Shown here: positions 8,027 through 14,967 of the stretch, one piece after another
Layout of the letters: every line of letters begins with the position of its first letter
Position numbering within the stretch: the first letter of the stretch is position 1
Assembly: GCA_964462945.1 (NCBI GenBank)
Contig: CAYWZW010000068.1
Span: 1-28,656, forward strand
Reading direction: 5' to 3'
Origin: GCA-020343675 sp964462945
GTDB lineage: Bacteria; Planctomycetota; Phycisphaerae; Sedimentisphaerales; Anaerobacaceae
Length of the DNA: 28,656 nucleotides
Made by a program: the position numbers and the translations under genes
Notes under the pieces: generated by a model
Told to the model about the DNA's origin: nothing
The model's input: the letters and a program-made list of their open reading frames with translations, nothing else
Database searches by the model: none

Positions 8027-8428
8027 TTACATAGCGAACTCTTCGTAAGAGGACGGATTGTAGGTGAGCACGCGGTGAGAGTCAAAACCGGCAGGGACTT
8101 TCGTGCTGCTTTGCCGGTCGAAGCTAATCACGGTGTTGCCCTCGATGGTCATCGCGCCTTCTGAGTAATTAATGATTGTGCCTTTGGTCCCGGCATCGAC
8201 GCTGCCTGAAAAGTGCGCGCCGCCGACAGCCACGACTCCCTCCAGCATGGAGAGATTACTCTGAAAAGAAGCAGTGAAGCCTCGGGTGAGTATTGAGGAG
8301 CCAACTACGGGCCAGACTGCATCGAATTCAGAATGCGCCTGACATGGATGGAGACCGGAGTTGAGAGATTTCTTGGTCCGGCGGCAATCATAAGCGGGGA
8401 CGCAGTGATGATGTAGGAGAAATCGCAC
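8027..8428 (-). pseudogene. Orphan C-terminal fragment of a PilX-like pilin protein
   Basis: The frame encodes 133 residues, and only the last 90 or so look like protein. They contain MLEGVVAVGGAHFSGSVDAG, then GTIINYSEGAMTIEG, and end KVPAGFDSHRVLTYNPSSYEE. The order of these blocks matches the C-terminal end of the intact PilX-like protein at 8934-10550 (a Gly-rich strand repeat, a GTIIS-type strand, then PSGI...RPLQDTYSEGA). The first 40 residues (His/Cys-rich) have no family character, the start would be a GTG without a ribosome site, and no N-terminal transmembrane helix is present. It therefore looks like the decayed 3' end of a paralogue. A GCCGGC/GCCGGC hairpin lies downstream at about 7987-8006 without a T-run. 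Confidence 0.55.
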
Positions 8429-8478
8429 TACAAACGTTATCGTTCCAAGTAACCCCTGGCTTGACTGCGAGAATCACC

Positions 8479-8871
8479 TTATTCCACGACGTCGTCCGTG
8501 TAAACGAAATCATCCTTGGGGTCGGCAGAGTCTTCATTTTCATCTTTGCTGAGGTAATTCGCTCGGCCATGGGCAGACCTGGCTTGGGGCTTTGGCTTAT
8601 CAGGGTCGTCGCTCGGGCGGCTGATGCCCGCAACGATAGATGCAGATGCCCTTTCGCGCTCGAACTCAGGCTGCTCGGCGTTGCCACCGAGGCGGTCGGT
8701 TCGGTTGCAGGCAGCCGAGATGCTGTTGGGTATGGGCGCATTGGGGTTGTCGCTCAAATGACTAACCTGATCACCAGCGAATTTGTCCGGCCAGCTCGAG
8801 GTTAGAGCGACCATAGAGAATAGCGCCAGCAGCAAGACGAAAACCGCGATATACAAAGCTAAGTCCTTCAT
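8479..8871 (-). CDS. Small membrane-anchored hypothetical protein
   Basis: A 130-residue protein of unrecognised family. Residues about 5-25 (LALYIAVFVLLLALFSMVAL) form one hydrophobic helix or uncleaved signal anchor with no lipobox Cys. The rest is polar, low-complexity and probably disordered, rich in Asp, Glu, Ser, Pro and Lys, and ends DDFVYTDDVVE. The start is supported by GAGGA 10 nt upstream of the ATG at 8871. It follows the PilX-like gene by 62 bp on the same strand and probably shares its transcript, so a role at the envelope linked to the pilin-like protein is possible. The topology would place the tail outside the inner membrane. No homologue is recognised. Confidence 0.6.
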   Translation of the reverse strand: MKDLALYIAVFVLLLALFSMVALTSSWPDKFAGDQVSHLSDNPNAPIPNSISAACNRTDRLGGNAEQPEFERERASASIVAGISRPSDDPDKPKPQARSAHGRANYLSKDENEDSADPKDDFVYTDDVVE

Positions 8872-8933
8872 TTTGTTCGCTTCCTCAAATGATCGAAAAC
8901 TTTCTTGCGCTTTACCTTCGGATTTTGGCCCAG

Positions 8934-10550
8934 TTATGCTCCCTCGGAATAAGTGTCCTGCAAAGGCCTAATAACGATGGGGCTCGTGATGCCGCTGGGC
9001 AGCATTTGATCCTGGTCCGGTGTAATGCCGATCACGCCGATGTCGCCCAATTCCGTTGTCTCGGAGCCTCCATCATCAAGGGTAGCACCAATATTGGTGA
9101 CGTATCCCGACGACCACGGGGTCGTATCGGCCATCGAAATAATCGTTCCGTAGATTTGTGCATTGCCTCGCACGTCAACAATGCCTCCTATGATCGCCCC
9201 CGTGAGCACATTGTTCTCGCTTTGCGATGGATTGGTATTCCCGAGATTCACGTTGAAATGTGGTGCGAGGATGGTGGCTTCCTGGATACTGGAGGTATTC
9301 TCGAACGCGGCAGTACCCGTGAAGTAGAGGGCATTGTGCATCCATTTGAATACTTGCGGCACGTCGCTGACGATCACGCCATTGAACGTACAGTTCTCGA
9401 ACCGGACGTTATTGTAGTATTGACTGCCGCTCTTGGCGCAATCGATGTACAGAACATTTCCAAAAGTGCAGTTTCTGAACAATGCATTGTAATTGTAGGG
9501 CAGTCGCGCGTTGCTATAAGTCTGGTTCTCGTAAACATAACGAGTCAGTTGTCTGTTTGACGTGCTGCCCGGCGATCCATCTCTGGGATAGTTGTAGTTG
9601 CCCGCCGCGTGTGGGAAGTATTCGACCTCCCTGAGCTCGGGCGGACAGGAAGGGATGGCGGTTAGGCCGGAATCATAGTCATCGGTGTTATAATCACCTA
9701 TGTCCATACCCGGCACGTCGTCGTATGGTTGCTCGTAGTTAATGTCCTCATGATAGGCCTTGACTTGGTCATCATCACCATAATAACGGTCTTCGTAGTT
9801 GATACCTAATGGAACGCCATTTGCATCAATCGGGTTGCCATTGGCGTCGAGCGTCTCCAATTGGTAACTCTCGGCGTCAATTTGCCCCCGCGTCAAGACG
9901 GTGTTTATGGTGCCCAGGACGGTGGAGTCGTTCGTCATGTTAAAGGGTGATATCTCCGCGCGGTCCCAGGAACTGAAAATGTCCCCATGGATGGTCGAAT
10001 TTCCGGTGAGCCACATTCGGCCTCTGCTGGCGACGGCATAGTTCAGAACTTCATTGTCTTTTGTGATAGTCGTCTCTACACCAACACACCTTGTAACTTG
10101 CCCATCCGCTCCGATACCTTCGAGCTTGATCGTGTGCGTATCGATTCGACTGAACTTGATCTGAAAAGACGCGTTGACTGCTCCGAAGCTCGCTGCCGGG
10201 GTAGTGATCTGGTTTGAGGTTTGAGTCGCTTGTCCGGCTACCCACGGCTGAACCTGCACCTGGCTGCACAGTGCGCTCCAGGCATCGTTCGCTTGAGTCG
10301 TAGTGACGACGTTTATGGAAGTGCTCGGTAGAGGAGTGTTGGCTATGATGTATCTCCCACATTCCAGGCCGGACTGGGCAGCCGATAGGGCAGAATTGAC
10401 CCTGTGGTGGTTCGAGGCAAGCTGAACACTCGTGGCGGATAGCGTGGCCATCCAAACGGCCAGGGCGGAAAATATCAGCACAAATATCATGGATACGATA
10501 AGTGCAGCGCCCCGGCACTTTGAGCGAGCTGATTTGCTTAAAGATGTCAT
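8934..10550 (-). CDS. PilX-like N-terminal domain protein (minor pilin / pilus assembly type)
   Basis: The 538-residue protein starts with a basic stretch and RGAALIVSMIFVLIFSALAV, a class of N-terminus typical of PilX_N proteins, which have a single long hydrophobic helix entering the pilus or pseudopilus. AAQSGLECGRYII follows, typical of pilin-like helix 1. The middle (about 225-300) is unusually rich in Asp, Tyr and Asn. The C-terminal part (about 340-470) has alternating NCTF / ENCTF and Gly-rich strands, like a small parallel beta-helix. No prepilin peptidase GFTLIE motif is present. The ATG at 10550 has a very strong ribosome site (GGAGGGAGGGG), and a well-matched promoter lies upstream. 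It precedes the small anchored gene at 8479-8871. Role in a type IV pilus or type II secretion system is inferred. Confidence 0.75.
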   Translation of the reverse strand: MTSLSKSARSKCRGAALIVSMIFVLIFSALAVWMATLSATSVQLASNHHRVNSALSAAQSGLECGRYIIANTPLPSTSINVVTTTQANDAWSALCSQVQVQPWVAGQATQTSNQITTPAASFGAVNASFQIKFSRIDTHTIKLEGIGADGQVTRCVGVETTITKDNEVLNYAVASRGRMWLTGNSTIHGDIFSSWDRAEISPFNMTNDSTVLGTINTVLTRGQIDAESYQLETLDANGNPIDANGVPLGINYEDRYYGDDDQVKAYHEDINYEQPYDDVPGMDIGDYNTDDYDSGLTAIPSCPPELREVEYFPHAAGNYNYPRDGSPGSTSNRQLTRYVYENQTYSNARLPYNYNALFRNCTFGNVLYIDCAKSGSQYYNNVRFENCTFNGVIVSDVPQVFKWMHNALYFTGTAAFENTSSIQEATILAPHFNVNLGNTNPSQSENNVLTGAIIGGIVDVRGNAQIYGTIISMADTTPWSSGYVTNIGATLDDGGSETTELGDIGVIGITPDQDQMLPSGITSPIVIRPLQDTYSEGA

Positions 10551-10617
10551 TTTTCCCCTCCCTCCACGGGAAAAATCCCACTTGTACGGTTATCGGTACC
10601 TTCTATGCTCTGACTAA

Positions 10618-10646
10618 AGTATATGAAATATTTGCTCTAACGGCAA
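10618..10646 (-). promoter_or_regulatory. Predicted promoter of the PilX-like gene
   Basis: TTGCCG (10641-10646) and TATACT (10618-10623) on the minus strand have 17-bp spacing, four of six or better in each box. The -35 region overlaps the 3' end of lipA. The leader would be about 60 nt and contains a small GGGA/TCCC hairpin just before the ribosome site. Confidence 0.55.
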
Positions 10647-11560
10647 ATGTTCAATGACCGTAACGGTGTCGTATTGTCTTTTTCTGCAAAATATGAGCTA
10701 CGGGCAAAGGGTTCGCAGATGACCCATGAGAATCCCAAGTCGGCGGCCTTTTGTTTCCACCAGTCGAACTTGGCCGGAGTTATGTATTCCACAACCTCAA
10801 GCGAGCCCTTCGAAGGTTTGAGGTATTGCCCGATGGTGAGGCTATCGCAGCCGACATTACGCAAATCCTGCAGGACCTGCTCGACCTGCGGATCGGTCTC
10901 CCCCAATCCTAACATGATCGAAGATTTTGTTCGGCAGTTCTGGAATTTCTCCTTGGCCATTCTGAGCAGGCCGAGAGATCGCTGGTAGTTCCCTCCGGCT
11001 CTGGCCCTTGCGTAAAGTGATGGAACCGTTTCCACATTGTGGGCAAAGACGAAAGGCAAGGCGCCGCGTAGAATCTCGAGCGCCTGGGGCTGGCAGTTGC
11101 GGAAATCCGGGGTCAGTATTTCGAATTTCACATCCGGGCGCCGTTCTCTTACTTTGTCCAGGCACCTGCGAAAATGGCTCGCCCCGCCGTCCGGCAAATC
11201 GTCACGGTTGACGCTGGTGATCACCAGGTATTTGAGGGCCATTCTTTCCGCCATCTTTGCCAGGCGCGACGGTTCGGTTGGGTCAGGCGGCTGCGGCTTG
11301 CCGCAGGCGACCGAACAGAATTTGCAGTTTCGCGTGCACACGTTGCCCAGGATCAGCACGGCGGCCGTTCCCCTTGCCCAGCACTCGCCGCGATTGGGAC
11401 AATTTGCGCTGCTGCATATAGTCTGGAGACCCAGAGAGTTCAGGACCTCCTTGGTGTGCTGGAACGCGGCGCCGGCCGGCAGAGGCCGCCGCAGCCAGGG
11501 CGGCAGTCTTCCGGGCCTTGCGTTCTGAGGTCGTGCCCTGTGTATCGGTTCGCGATTCAT
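10637..11560 (-). CDS. lipA: Lipoyl synthase
   Basis: The 307-residue radical SAM enzyme inserts two sulfur atoms into protein-bound octanoyl groups to make lipoyl cofactor for 2-oxoacid dehydrogenases and the glycine cleavage system. The auxiliary cluster motif CSSANCPNRGEC is present, as is the radical SAM motif CTRNCKFC. The C-terminal RSSY supplies the serine ligand of the auxiliary cluster. Other family blocks are ILGNVCTRNC, VITSVNRDDLPDGGA, FAHNVETV and KSSIMLGLGE. The start is the ATG at 11560, which overlaps the lipB stop as ATGA, so translation is coupled. The frame extends 41 codons further up, but those lie inside lipB. The enzyme is cytoplasmic. Confidence 0.96.
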   Translation of the reverse strand: MNREPIHRARPQNARPGRLPPWLRRPLPAGAAFQHTKEVLNSLGLQTICSSANCPNRGECWARGTAAVLILGNVCTRNCKFCSVACGKPQPPDPTEPSRLAKMAERMALKYLVITSVNRDDLPDGGASHFRRCLDKVRERRPDVKFEILTPDFRNCQPQALEILRGALPFVFAHNVETVPSLYARARAGGNYQRSLGLLRMAKEKFQNCRTKSSIMLGLGETDPQVEQVLQDLRNVGCDSLTIGQYLKPSKGSLEVVEYITPAKFDWWKQKAADLGFSWVICEPFARSSYFAEKDNTTPLRSLNICR

Positions 11561-12219
11561 TGTTTGCCCGCGGAAAAGTGATGCGTAAGCAATTCGGCCA
11601 AAATTCCCTTTACAGTGTTCATCGAGGGGCGTTCGCCGGTTTCTCTGAACACCGATGTCATCTCCACGTGGTCCAGGCCGCACGGCAGGATAAAATCGAA
11701 AATCCCAAGGTCATTTTGAATATTGATTGCCATACCGTGATAAGTCGTGAATCTCGACACCCGCACCCCGATGGAGGCAATCTTCCTGGCGCCGACCCAC
11801 AAGCCCGGAAAGCCTTTTTGCCTTGTGCCGTCAACACCCAGTTGCTTCAGGAGTTCTGCACCAATTGCTTCCAGCTCCCGGACGTATTCGCTGATTCCGA
11901 GCAGCAACTGCTGCAAGTGCAGGATCGGATAGAAAACCAGTTGACCCGGATTGTGAGCCGTGGCGCCGCCGCCTCTGCGAATATCCACCAAGTCGATTTG
12001 CCTGAGCGCCAGGTCTTCCCGGCTGACCCGCAGCTTGTTGCGGCTCTGACGGGCGCCGAGCGTAATGACGGCGGGGTGCTCGACGATCAGAACCGTATTT
12101 GCGATTCTGCCTTGCTGTCTCTGCTCACACAACTGCTGCTGGATATGCAGAATCTCGCGATAATCAGCAAGTCCACAGTCACGAATTTGCAAAGGATGCA
12201 CTTGGGCGTTTTGAACCAC
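11557..12219 (-). CDS. lipB: Lipoyl(octanoyl) transferase
   Basis: The 220-residue enzyme moves octanoate from octanoyl-ACP to the lipoyl domains of dehydrogenase E2 and GcvH proteins, the step before LipA. The motif RRGGGATAHNPGQLVFYP matches the family's RGG-T-HGPGQ block. The KIASIGVRV segment carries the catalytic Lys, FTTYHGMAIN follows, and the PCGL segment carries the catalytic Cys. Length is normal. The start given is a GTG at 12219 without a clear nearby ribosome site, so the N-terminus is approximate. It forms a two-gene operon with lipA through an ATGA overlap. A promoter is predicted about 30-60 bp upstream. Confidence 0.94.
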   Translation of the reverse strand: MVQNAQVHPLQIRDCGLADYREILHIQQQLCEQRQQGRIANTVLIVEHPAVITLGARQSRNKLRVSREDLALRQIDLVDIRRGGGATAHNPGQLVFYPILHLQQLLLGISEYVRELEAIGAELLKQLGVDGTRQKGFPGLWVGARKIASIGVRVSRFTTYHGMAINIQNDLGIFDFILPCGLDHVEMTSVFRETGERPSMNTVKGILAELLTHHFSAGKQ

Positions 12220-12247
12220 CGGAATTCACAGGTCCCAGTTCCTCGTT

Positions 12248-12276
12248 AGTATTTCGTTGCCGGACTACAGACTCAA
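12248..12276 (-). promoter_or_regulatory. Predicted lipB-lipA promoter
   Basis: On the minus strand, TTGAGT (12271-12276) and AATACT (12248-12253) have 17-bp spacing. An inverted repeat GCCTC-N13-GAGGC (12279-12301) lies immediately upstream of the -35 box and could be an operator. The remainder of 12220-12533 holds only this promoter and the pilZ terminator. An 86-codon frame there on the minus strand looks spurious. Confidence 0.4.
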
Positions 12277-12403
12277 TAGCCTCGATTGTACTGATTGAGG
12301 CCGTACATTGCACGGATTTTTCGTGGCAACGAAAATGCGTGGACTGCGATGGGGGGGCCGTGTATTCCTGTTATCCTTTGGGCACGTTTCCAGCCGGGCG
12401 CAT

Positions 12404-12451
12404 AAAAAAAGCAAAGGCGGATGACCCCGGGAGGTCACCGGTCTTTGCTTT
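12404..12451 (-). terminator. Intrinsic terminator of the PilZ-domain gene
   Basis: Arms AAAGCAAAG (12408-12416) and CTTTGCTTT (12443-12451) pair, and an inner TGACC/GGTCA stem strengthens the hairpin. On the minus strand it is followed by a T-run (A's at 12404-12410 on plus). It lies about 85 bp beyond the PilZ gene stop and separates that gene from lipB. Confidence 0.75.
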
Positions 12452-12533
12452 CCTCTTCCATTGCCCCGCTCGTCCGAAAGCCACAGACTCTTTATGACAC
12501 TCTTAAATGATGCCGGACCGCGCATCTGGCTGT

Positions 12534-12848
12534 TTATTCGAAGGCGATGCCGACACCGATCTCTGCACTCTCGAGCAGATTCTTGCGCTCAACTCTTATG
12601 ACTTTTCCGGTCTTGATGCGGGCAAATTGTCCCTTTTCCTTGGCCAGGGCCTCAGTCCGCGGGAAATTAAGCTCCACCACATGACCTGTGCCGACAGGTG
12701 CAGTGGCCGGAAGCGTGACAAACACGCCGGTCTTGCTGATGTTGCAGCTTCGACCATTCACGAAGCGATTGGCTTGCGGTATCCAAACACTGACAGGCCA
12801 AGAAACACTGCTCCGGCTGTCCTTACGCTGTTCAACCAGTGTCTGCAT
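12534..12848 (-). CDS. PilZ domain protein, likely c-di-GMP binding
   Basis: A 104-residue stand-alone PilZ domain. Near the N-terminus, the RKDSR segment gives the RxxxR half of the c-di-GMP site, and NISKTGVFV gives the second motif (D/N-x-S-x-x-G). The remaining beta-strands, ending ESAEIGVGIAFE, fit the PilZ barrel. The start is the ATG at 12848 because AAGGAG lies 9 nt upstream. The frame also contains an ATG at 12878 and a TTG at 12881 without ribosome sites. It should be a cytoplasmic receptor for cyclic di-GMP that changes partner activity, possibly in motility or pili. The PilX-like gene is near but separated by lipA and lipB. It has its own terminator, so it is likely monocistronic. 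Confidence 0.85.
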   Translation of the reverse strand: MQTLVEQRKDSRSSVSWPVSVWIPQANRFVNGRSCNISKTGVFVTLPATAPVGTGHVVELNFPRTEALAKEKGQFARIKTGKVIRVERKNLLESAEIGVGIAFE

Positions 12849-13087
12849 TGTTTCAATCTCCTTAAATATTCGTTCCATCAACCAACGCTACGTTTTATCG
12901 GCAATGTTAATTTGGATAGATTAGTGTATTTGGGAAAAATACTCGCTTTTTTTGAAGAAGTCTTCTTGAGGCGGCGCATCGCGGGCAATTCTGCTTTTTT
13001 ATCAGACCATCGGTAAACAGAGTCGAAACCGAACTCGCCGCTGTTCGAATCAAAGGGCATCCGACGGGAGTGAGGGGCAAATATCTC

Positions 13088-13118
13088 TTGGAAAATCAGG
13101 TTGACCTGTGTATATAAT
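13088..13118 (+). promoter_or_regulatory. Predicted nrnA promoter
   Basis: A perfect TATAAT (13113-13118) has a TTGGAA 19 bp upstream (13088-13093). A TTGACC at 13101 is too close to pair with it. A start near 13125 gives a leader of about 27 nt. Apart from this, 12849-13087 shows no recognisable feature. Confidence 0.4.
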
Positions 13119-13151
13119 CATTATGTATTTTTCCTGACATGGAAAACGTGC

Positions 13152-14141
13152 ATGGTAAGTTGCGGCGACTTTGATAGAGCACTTGAGCGGATTGATAAAT
13201 CCGAGAGTATCTTGATTGCGACTCACACCAAGCCGGATGGGGACGCGTGCGGGTGCGTGGCGGCGATGTGTGAGGCGCTGCGGGCGCTCGGCAAGAAGGT
13301 CACGCCGCTCATGCTCTCGCCGGTGCCGCAGTGGTATCAATTCTTGTTTGCCGAAAAGGTTCCGGTTCTCGGCGAGGATATCCAGCTTGAAGAATTGATA
13401 GCAGGCCGATTCGATTTGATTATCATCGTCGATACCAACAGCACCAGCCAACTGCCGAAATTCGATGAATATTTGAAACAGAACGCCGCGCCCGTCCTGG
13501 TCATCGACCATCACGAAACATCCGACGGCCTCGGCGACGTCGAGCTGATTGACGGAGACGCCGCCGCAGCGGGTCTGATTGTTCTGGATTTGATCGAGCA
13601 CGCCGGCTGGCCGGTCACCGAGAGAGTGGCCCAGGCCCTATTCGTCGCCGTCGCCACCGACACCGGGTGGTTCCAGTTCAGCAATACCGACGGCAGAGCC
13701 TGCCGCGCCTGCGCCGGGCTGATCGACGCCGGGGCAAAGCCGGCGCAGATCTACGCCAACCTGTACCAGAACTTCTCGCTCGCCCGTTTTAAGCTGATGG
13801 TCGTGGTGCTCAATTCGCTCGAGCTGCATCTGGACGGCCGGTACGCCGTCGTGCAGGTTACCCAGCGGGATTTCCAGCAGACCGGCGCCGAATACAGTGA
13901 CACGGAGAATCTCATCAACGAATGTCACCGCATCGGCACGGTCAGGGCGTCGGCCCTGTTCATCGAGCTCAAAGACGGCCGAATCCGCTGCTCGCTGCGA
14001 AGCAGGGGGGCCCTCGACGTCAGCCAAATCGCCGCCAAGTTCGGCGGCGGGGGCCACACCATGGCCGCCGGCACGTTCCTGCCCGGCCCGCTGGACAACG
14101 CCCAAAAGCTCATTCTGGCCGAAATGACAGAGAGTCTTTAG
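13152..14141 (+). CDS. nrnA: DHH/DHHA1 phosphoesterase, oligoribonuclease / pAp phosphatase type
   Basis: The 329-residue product should hydrolyse short RNA oligonucleotides and 3'-phosphoadenosine 5'-phosphate. The DHH domain shows THTKPDGDACG, IIIVDTNS, the signature VIDHHET and VATDTGWFQFSNT. The C-terminal DHHA1 domain carries the nucleic-acid-binding GGGGHTMAAG. These motifs give the Asp and His ligands of two metal ions. The ATG at 13152 is preferred; the frame opens earlier at a TTG, but that part lies on the promoter. It is cytoplasmic and monocistronic or followed by the toxin-antitoxin pair. The last 14 or so codons (GPLDNAQKLILAEM) recur in a diverged copy at 14680 on the far side of the toxin gene. 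Confidence 0.92.
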   Translation: MVSCGDFDRALERIDKSESILIATHTKPDGDACGCVAAMCEALRALGKKVTPLMLSPVPQWYQFLFAEKVPVLGEDIQLEELIAGRFDLIIIVDTNSTSQLPKFDEYLKQNAAPVLVIDHHETSDGLGDVELIDGDAAAAGLIVLDLIEHAGWPVTERVAQALFVAVATDTGWFQFSNTDGRACRACAGLIDAGAKPAQIYANLYQNFSLARFKLMVVVLNSLELHLDGRYAVVQVTQRDFQQTGAEYSDTENLINECHRIGTVRASALFIELKDGRIRCSLRSRGALDVSQIAAKFGGGGHTMAAGTFLPGPLDNAQKLILAEMTESL

Positions 14142-14169
14142 AAACGCCTGTCGTTCGAAATTATTGATA

Positions 14170-14198
14170 TTGATTTGTGAACAGCGATTTTGTATAAT
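14170..14198 (+). promoter_or_regulatory. Predicted promoter of the toxin-antitoxin operon
   Basis: TTGATT (14170-14175) and a perfect TATAAT (14193-14198) are 17 bp apart. The antitoxin ATG begins only 8 bp after the -10 box, right at the expected transcription start. The mRNA may therefore be leaderless. Confidence 0.6.
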
Positions 14199-14205
14199 CT
14201 AACTT

Positions 14206-14391
14206 ATGACGAGCAAAGAAATAGCACTAAAGACAATAGAGCAACTCCCGGAAGATGCGTCCTGGGAGGACATTCAGGAGCGAATTAATTTTGTCGCGGC
14301 GGTTCGCAAAGGACTTCGCGAGCTTGATGAGGGCATGGGCATTCCCCATGAAAAGGTCAGGGAGGAATTTGCAGAATGGCTCTCAAACTGA
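14206..14391 (+). CDS. Type II antitoxin of a ParE-type pair
   Basis: A 61-residue acidic protein that should bind and neutralise the toxin encoded next to it. It begins MTSKEIALKTIEQLPEDASW, followed by an RINFVAAVRKGLREL helix and a C-terminal VREEFAEWLSN helix, a pattern common in small addiction-module antitoxins next to RelE/ParE toxins. No ribosome site precedes the ATG, and the predicted promoter would start the message at the ATG itself. The reading frame overlaps the toxin gene by 16 bp, so the two are co-transcribed. By analogy with other such pairs the antitoxin or the complex may repress the promoter. No clear operator palindrome was seen. Confidence 0.8.
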   Translation: MTSKEIALKTIEQLPEDASWEDIQERINFVAAVRKGLRELDEGMGIPHEKVREEFAEWLSN

Positions 14392-14672
14392 TCTGGGCTC
14401 CTTCGGCACGCCTGGACCTCAAAGAAATTGCATCCTATATCGCCGAATTTCGCCCCGAAGCATCCGCCCGGTTCGTGAAGAGCGTTTTCCACAGCGTTGA
14501 GCATCTGATCACTTTCCCCGAAGCCGGTCGTATGGTCCCGGAGTTCGGTGACCCTTCTATCAGAGAAGTCGTTCGAAAACCCTGCAGAATTGTGTACAGA
14601 GTCAAATCTGCGACCGGTATCATCGAGATCGTAAGAGTCTGGCACGCCGCAAGGGGAATCCCCCAGATATGA
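14376..14672 (+). CDS. Type II toxin, RelE/ParE family
   Basis: A 98-residue basic protein with ParE-like features: LIWAPSARLDLKEIASYIAE, then FPEAGRMVPEF, then the strand IREVVRKPCRIVYRVK and a C-terminal IIEIVRVWHAARG. Length and order match ParE/RelE toxins. These either cleave mRNA on ribosomes (RelE type) or poison gyrase (ParE type), and sequence reading alone does not decide which. The ATG overlaps the antitoxin end, and GGAGG lies 10 nt upstream, unlike the antitoxin, which has no ribosome site. The nrnA 3' duplicate starts 8 bp after its stop. Confidence 0.85.
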   Translation: MALKLIWAPSARLDLKEIASYIAEFRPEASARFVKSVFHSVEHLITFPEAGRMVPEFGDPSIREVVRKPCRIVYRVKSATGIIEIVRVWHAARGIPQI

Positions 14673-14679
14673 CCCGTCC

Positions 14680-14850
14680 GGCCCCCTTGAAAACGCGAAG
14701 CAGCTCGTTCTTGCGGAAATGAAAAAACGGCTGGGGAAAAAGGTCAGGAGCATTCTTCCGTTTGACGGCGGCGTTCGGCAGCCTTTTTCGGTGAATTTGC
14801 AAACCAAGCCCAGGCAAAATTCCCGTCAAAAACGTTACATTCGACATTGA
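14680..14850 (+). pseudogene. Orphan, diverged copy of the nrnA 3' end
   Basis: The first 14 codons read GPLENAKQLVLAEM and align without gaps to GPLDNAQKLILAEM at the end of nrnA (14085-14126). By hand count 32 of 42 bases and 10 of 14 residues agree, and most differences are in third codon positions, a sign that both were once under coding selection. The frame runs on for 42 more codons of Lys/Arg-rich sequence to a stop at 14848. There is no start codon or ribosome site. It is best read as the remnant end of a second or older nrnA, now separated from nrnA by the TA pair. Confidence 0.65.
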
Positions 14851-14875
14851 CGGCGGCACATTACTACGATACGAT
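14847..14875 (+). promoter_or_regulatory. Predicted promoter of the acyltransferase gene
   Basis: TTGACG (14847-14852) and TACGAT (14870-14875) have 17-bp spacing. A start near 14882 gives a leader of about 86 nt before the ATG at 14968. Confidence 0.4.
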
Positions 14876-14967
14876 AACTGCAAGTTAATTCTCCAGGGAA
14901 GGGGCGAGTAGAGTCCATCGTGTGGGCACGGGGGTCGGGCTTCAGTTCTGTGCTGTGAGAGAGCAGA

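Noticed and set aside
12265..12525. 86-codon minus-strand frame between pilZ and lipB
   Set aside because: It contains the pilZ terminator hairpin and T-run, and has no ribosome site or family character.
13101..13118. TTGACC with TATAAT as one promoter
   Set aside because: Only 6 bp separate the boxes. The TATAAT is kept with a weaker box at 13088.
14142..14679. Integron cassette carrying the toxin-antitoxin pair
   Set aside because: No attC-like arms (GTTRRRY/RYYYAAC pair) and no integron integrase were found. The duplicated nrnA end is reported instead without naming a mechanism.
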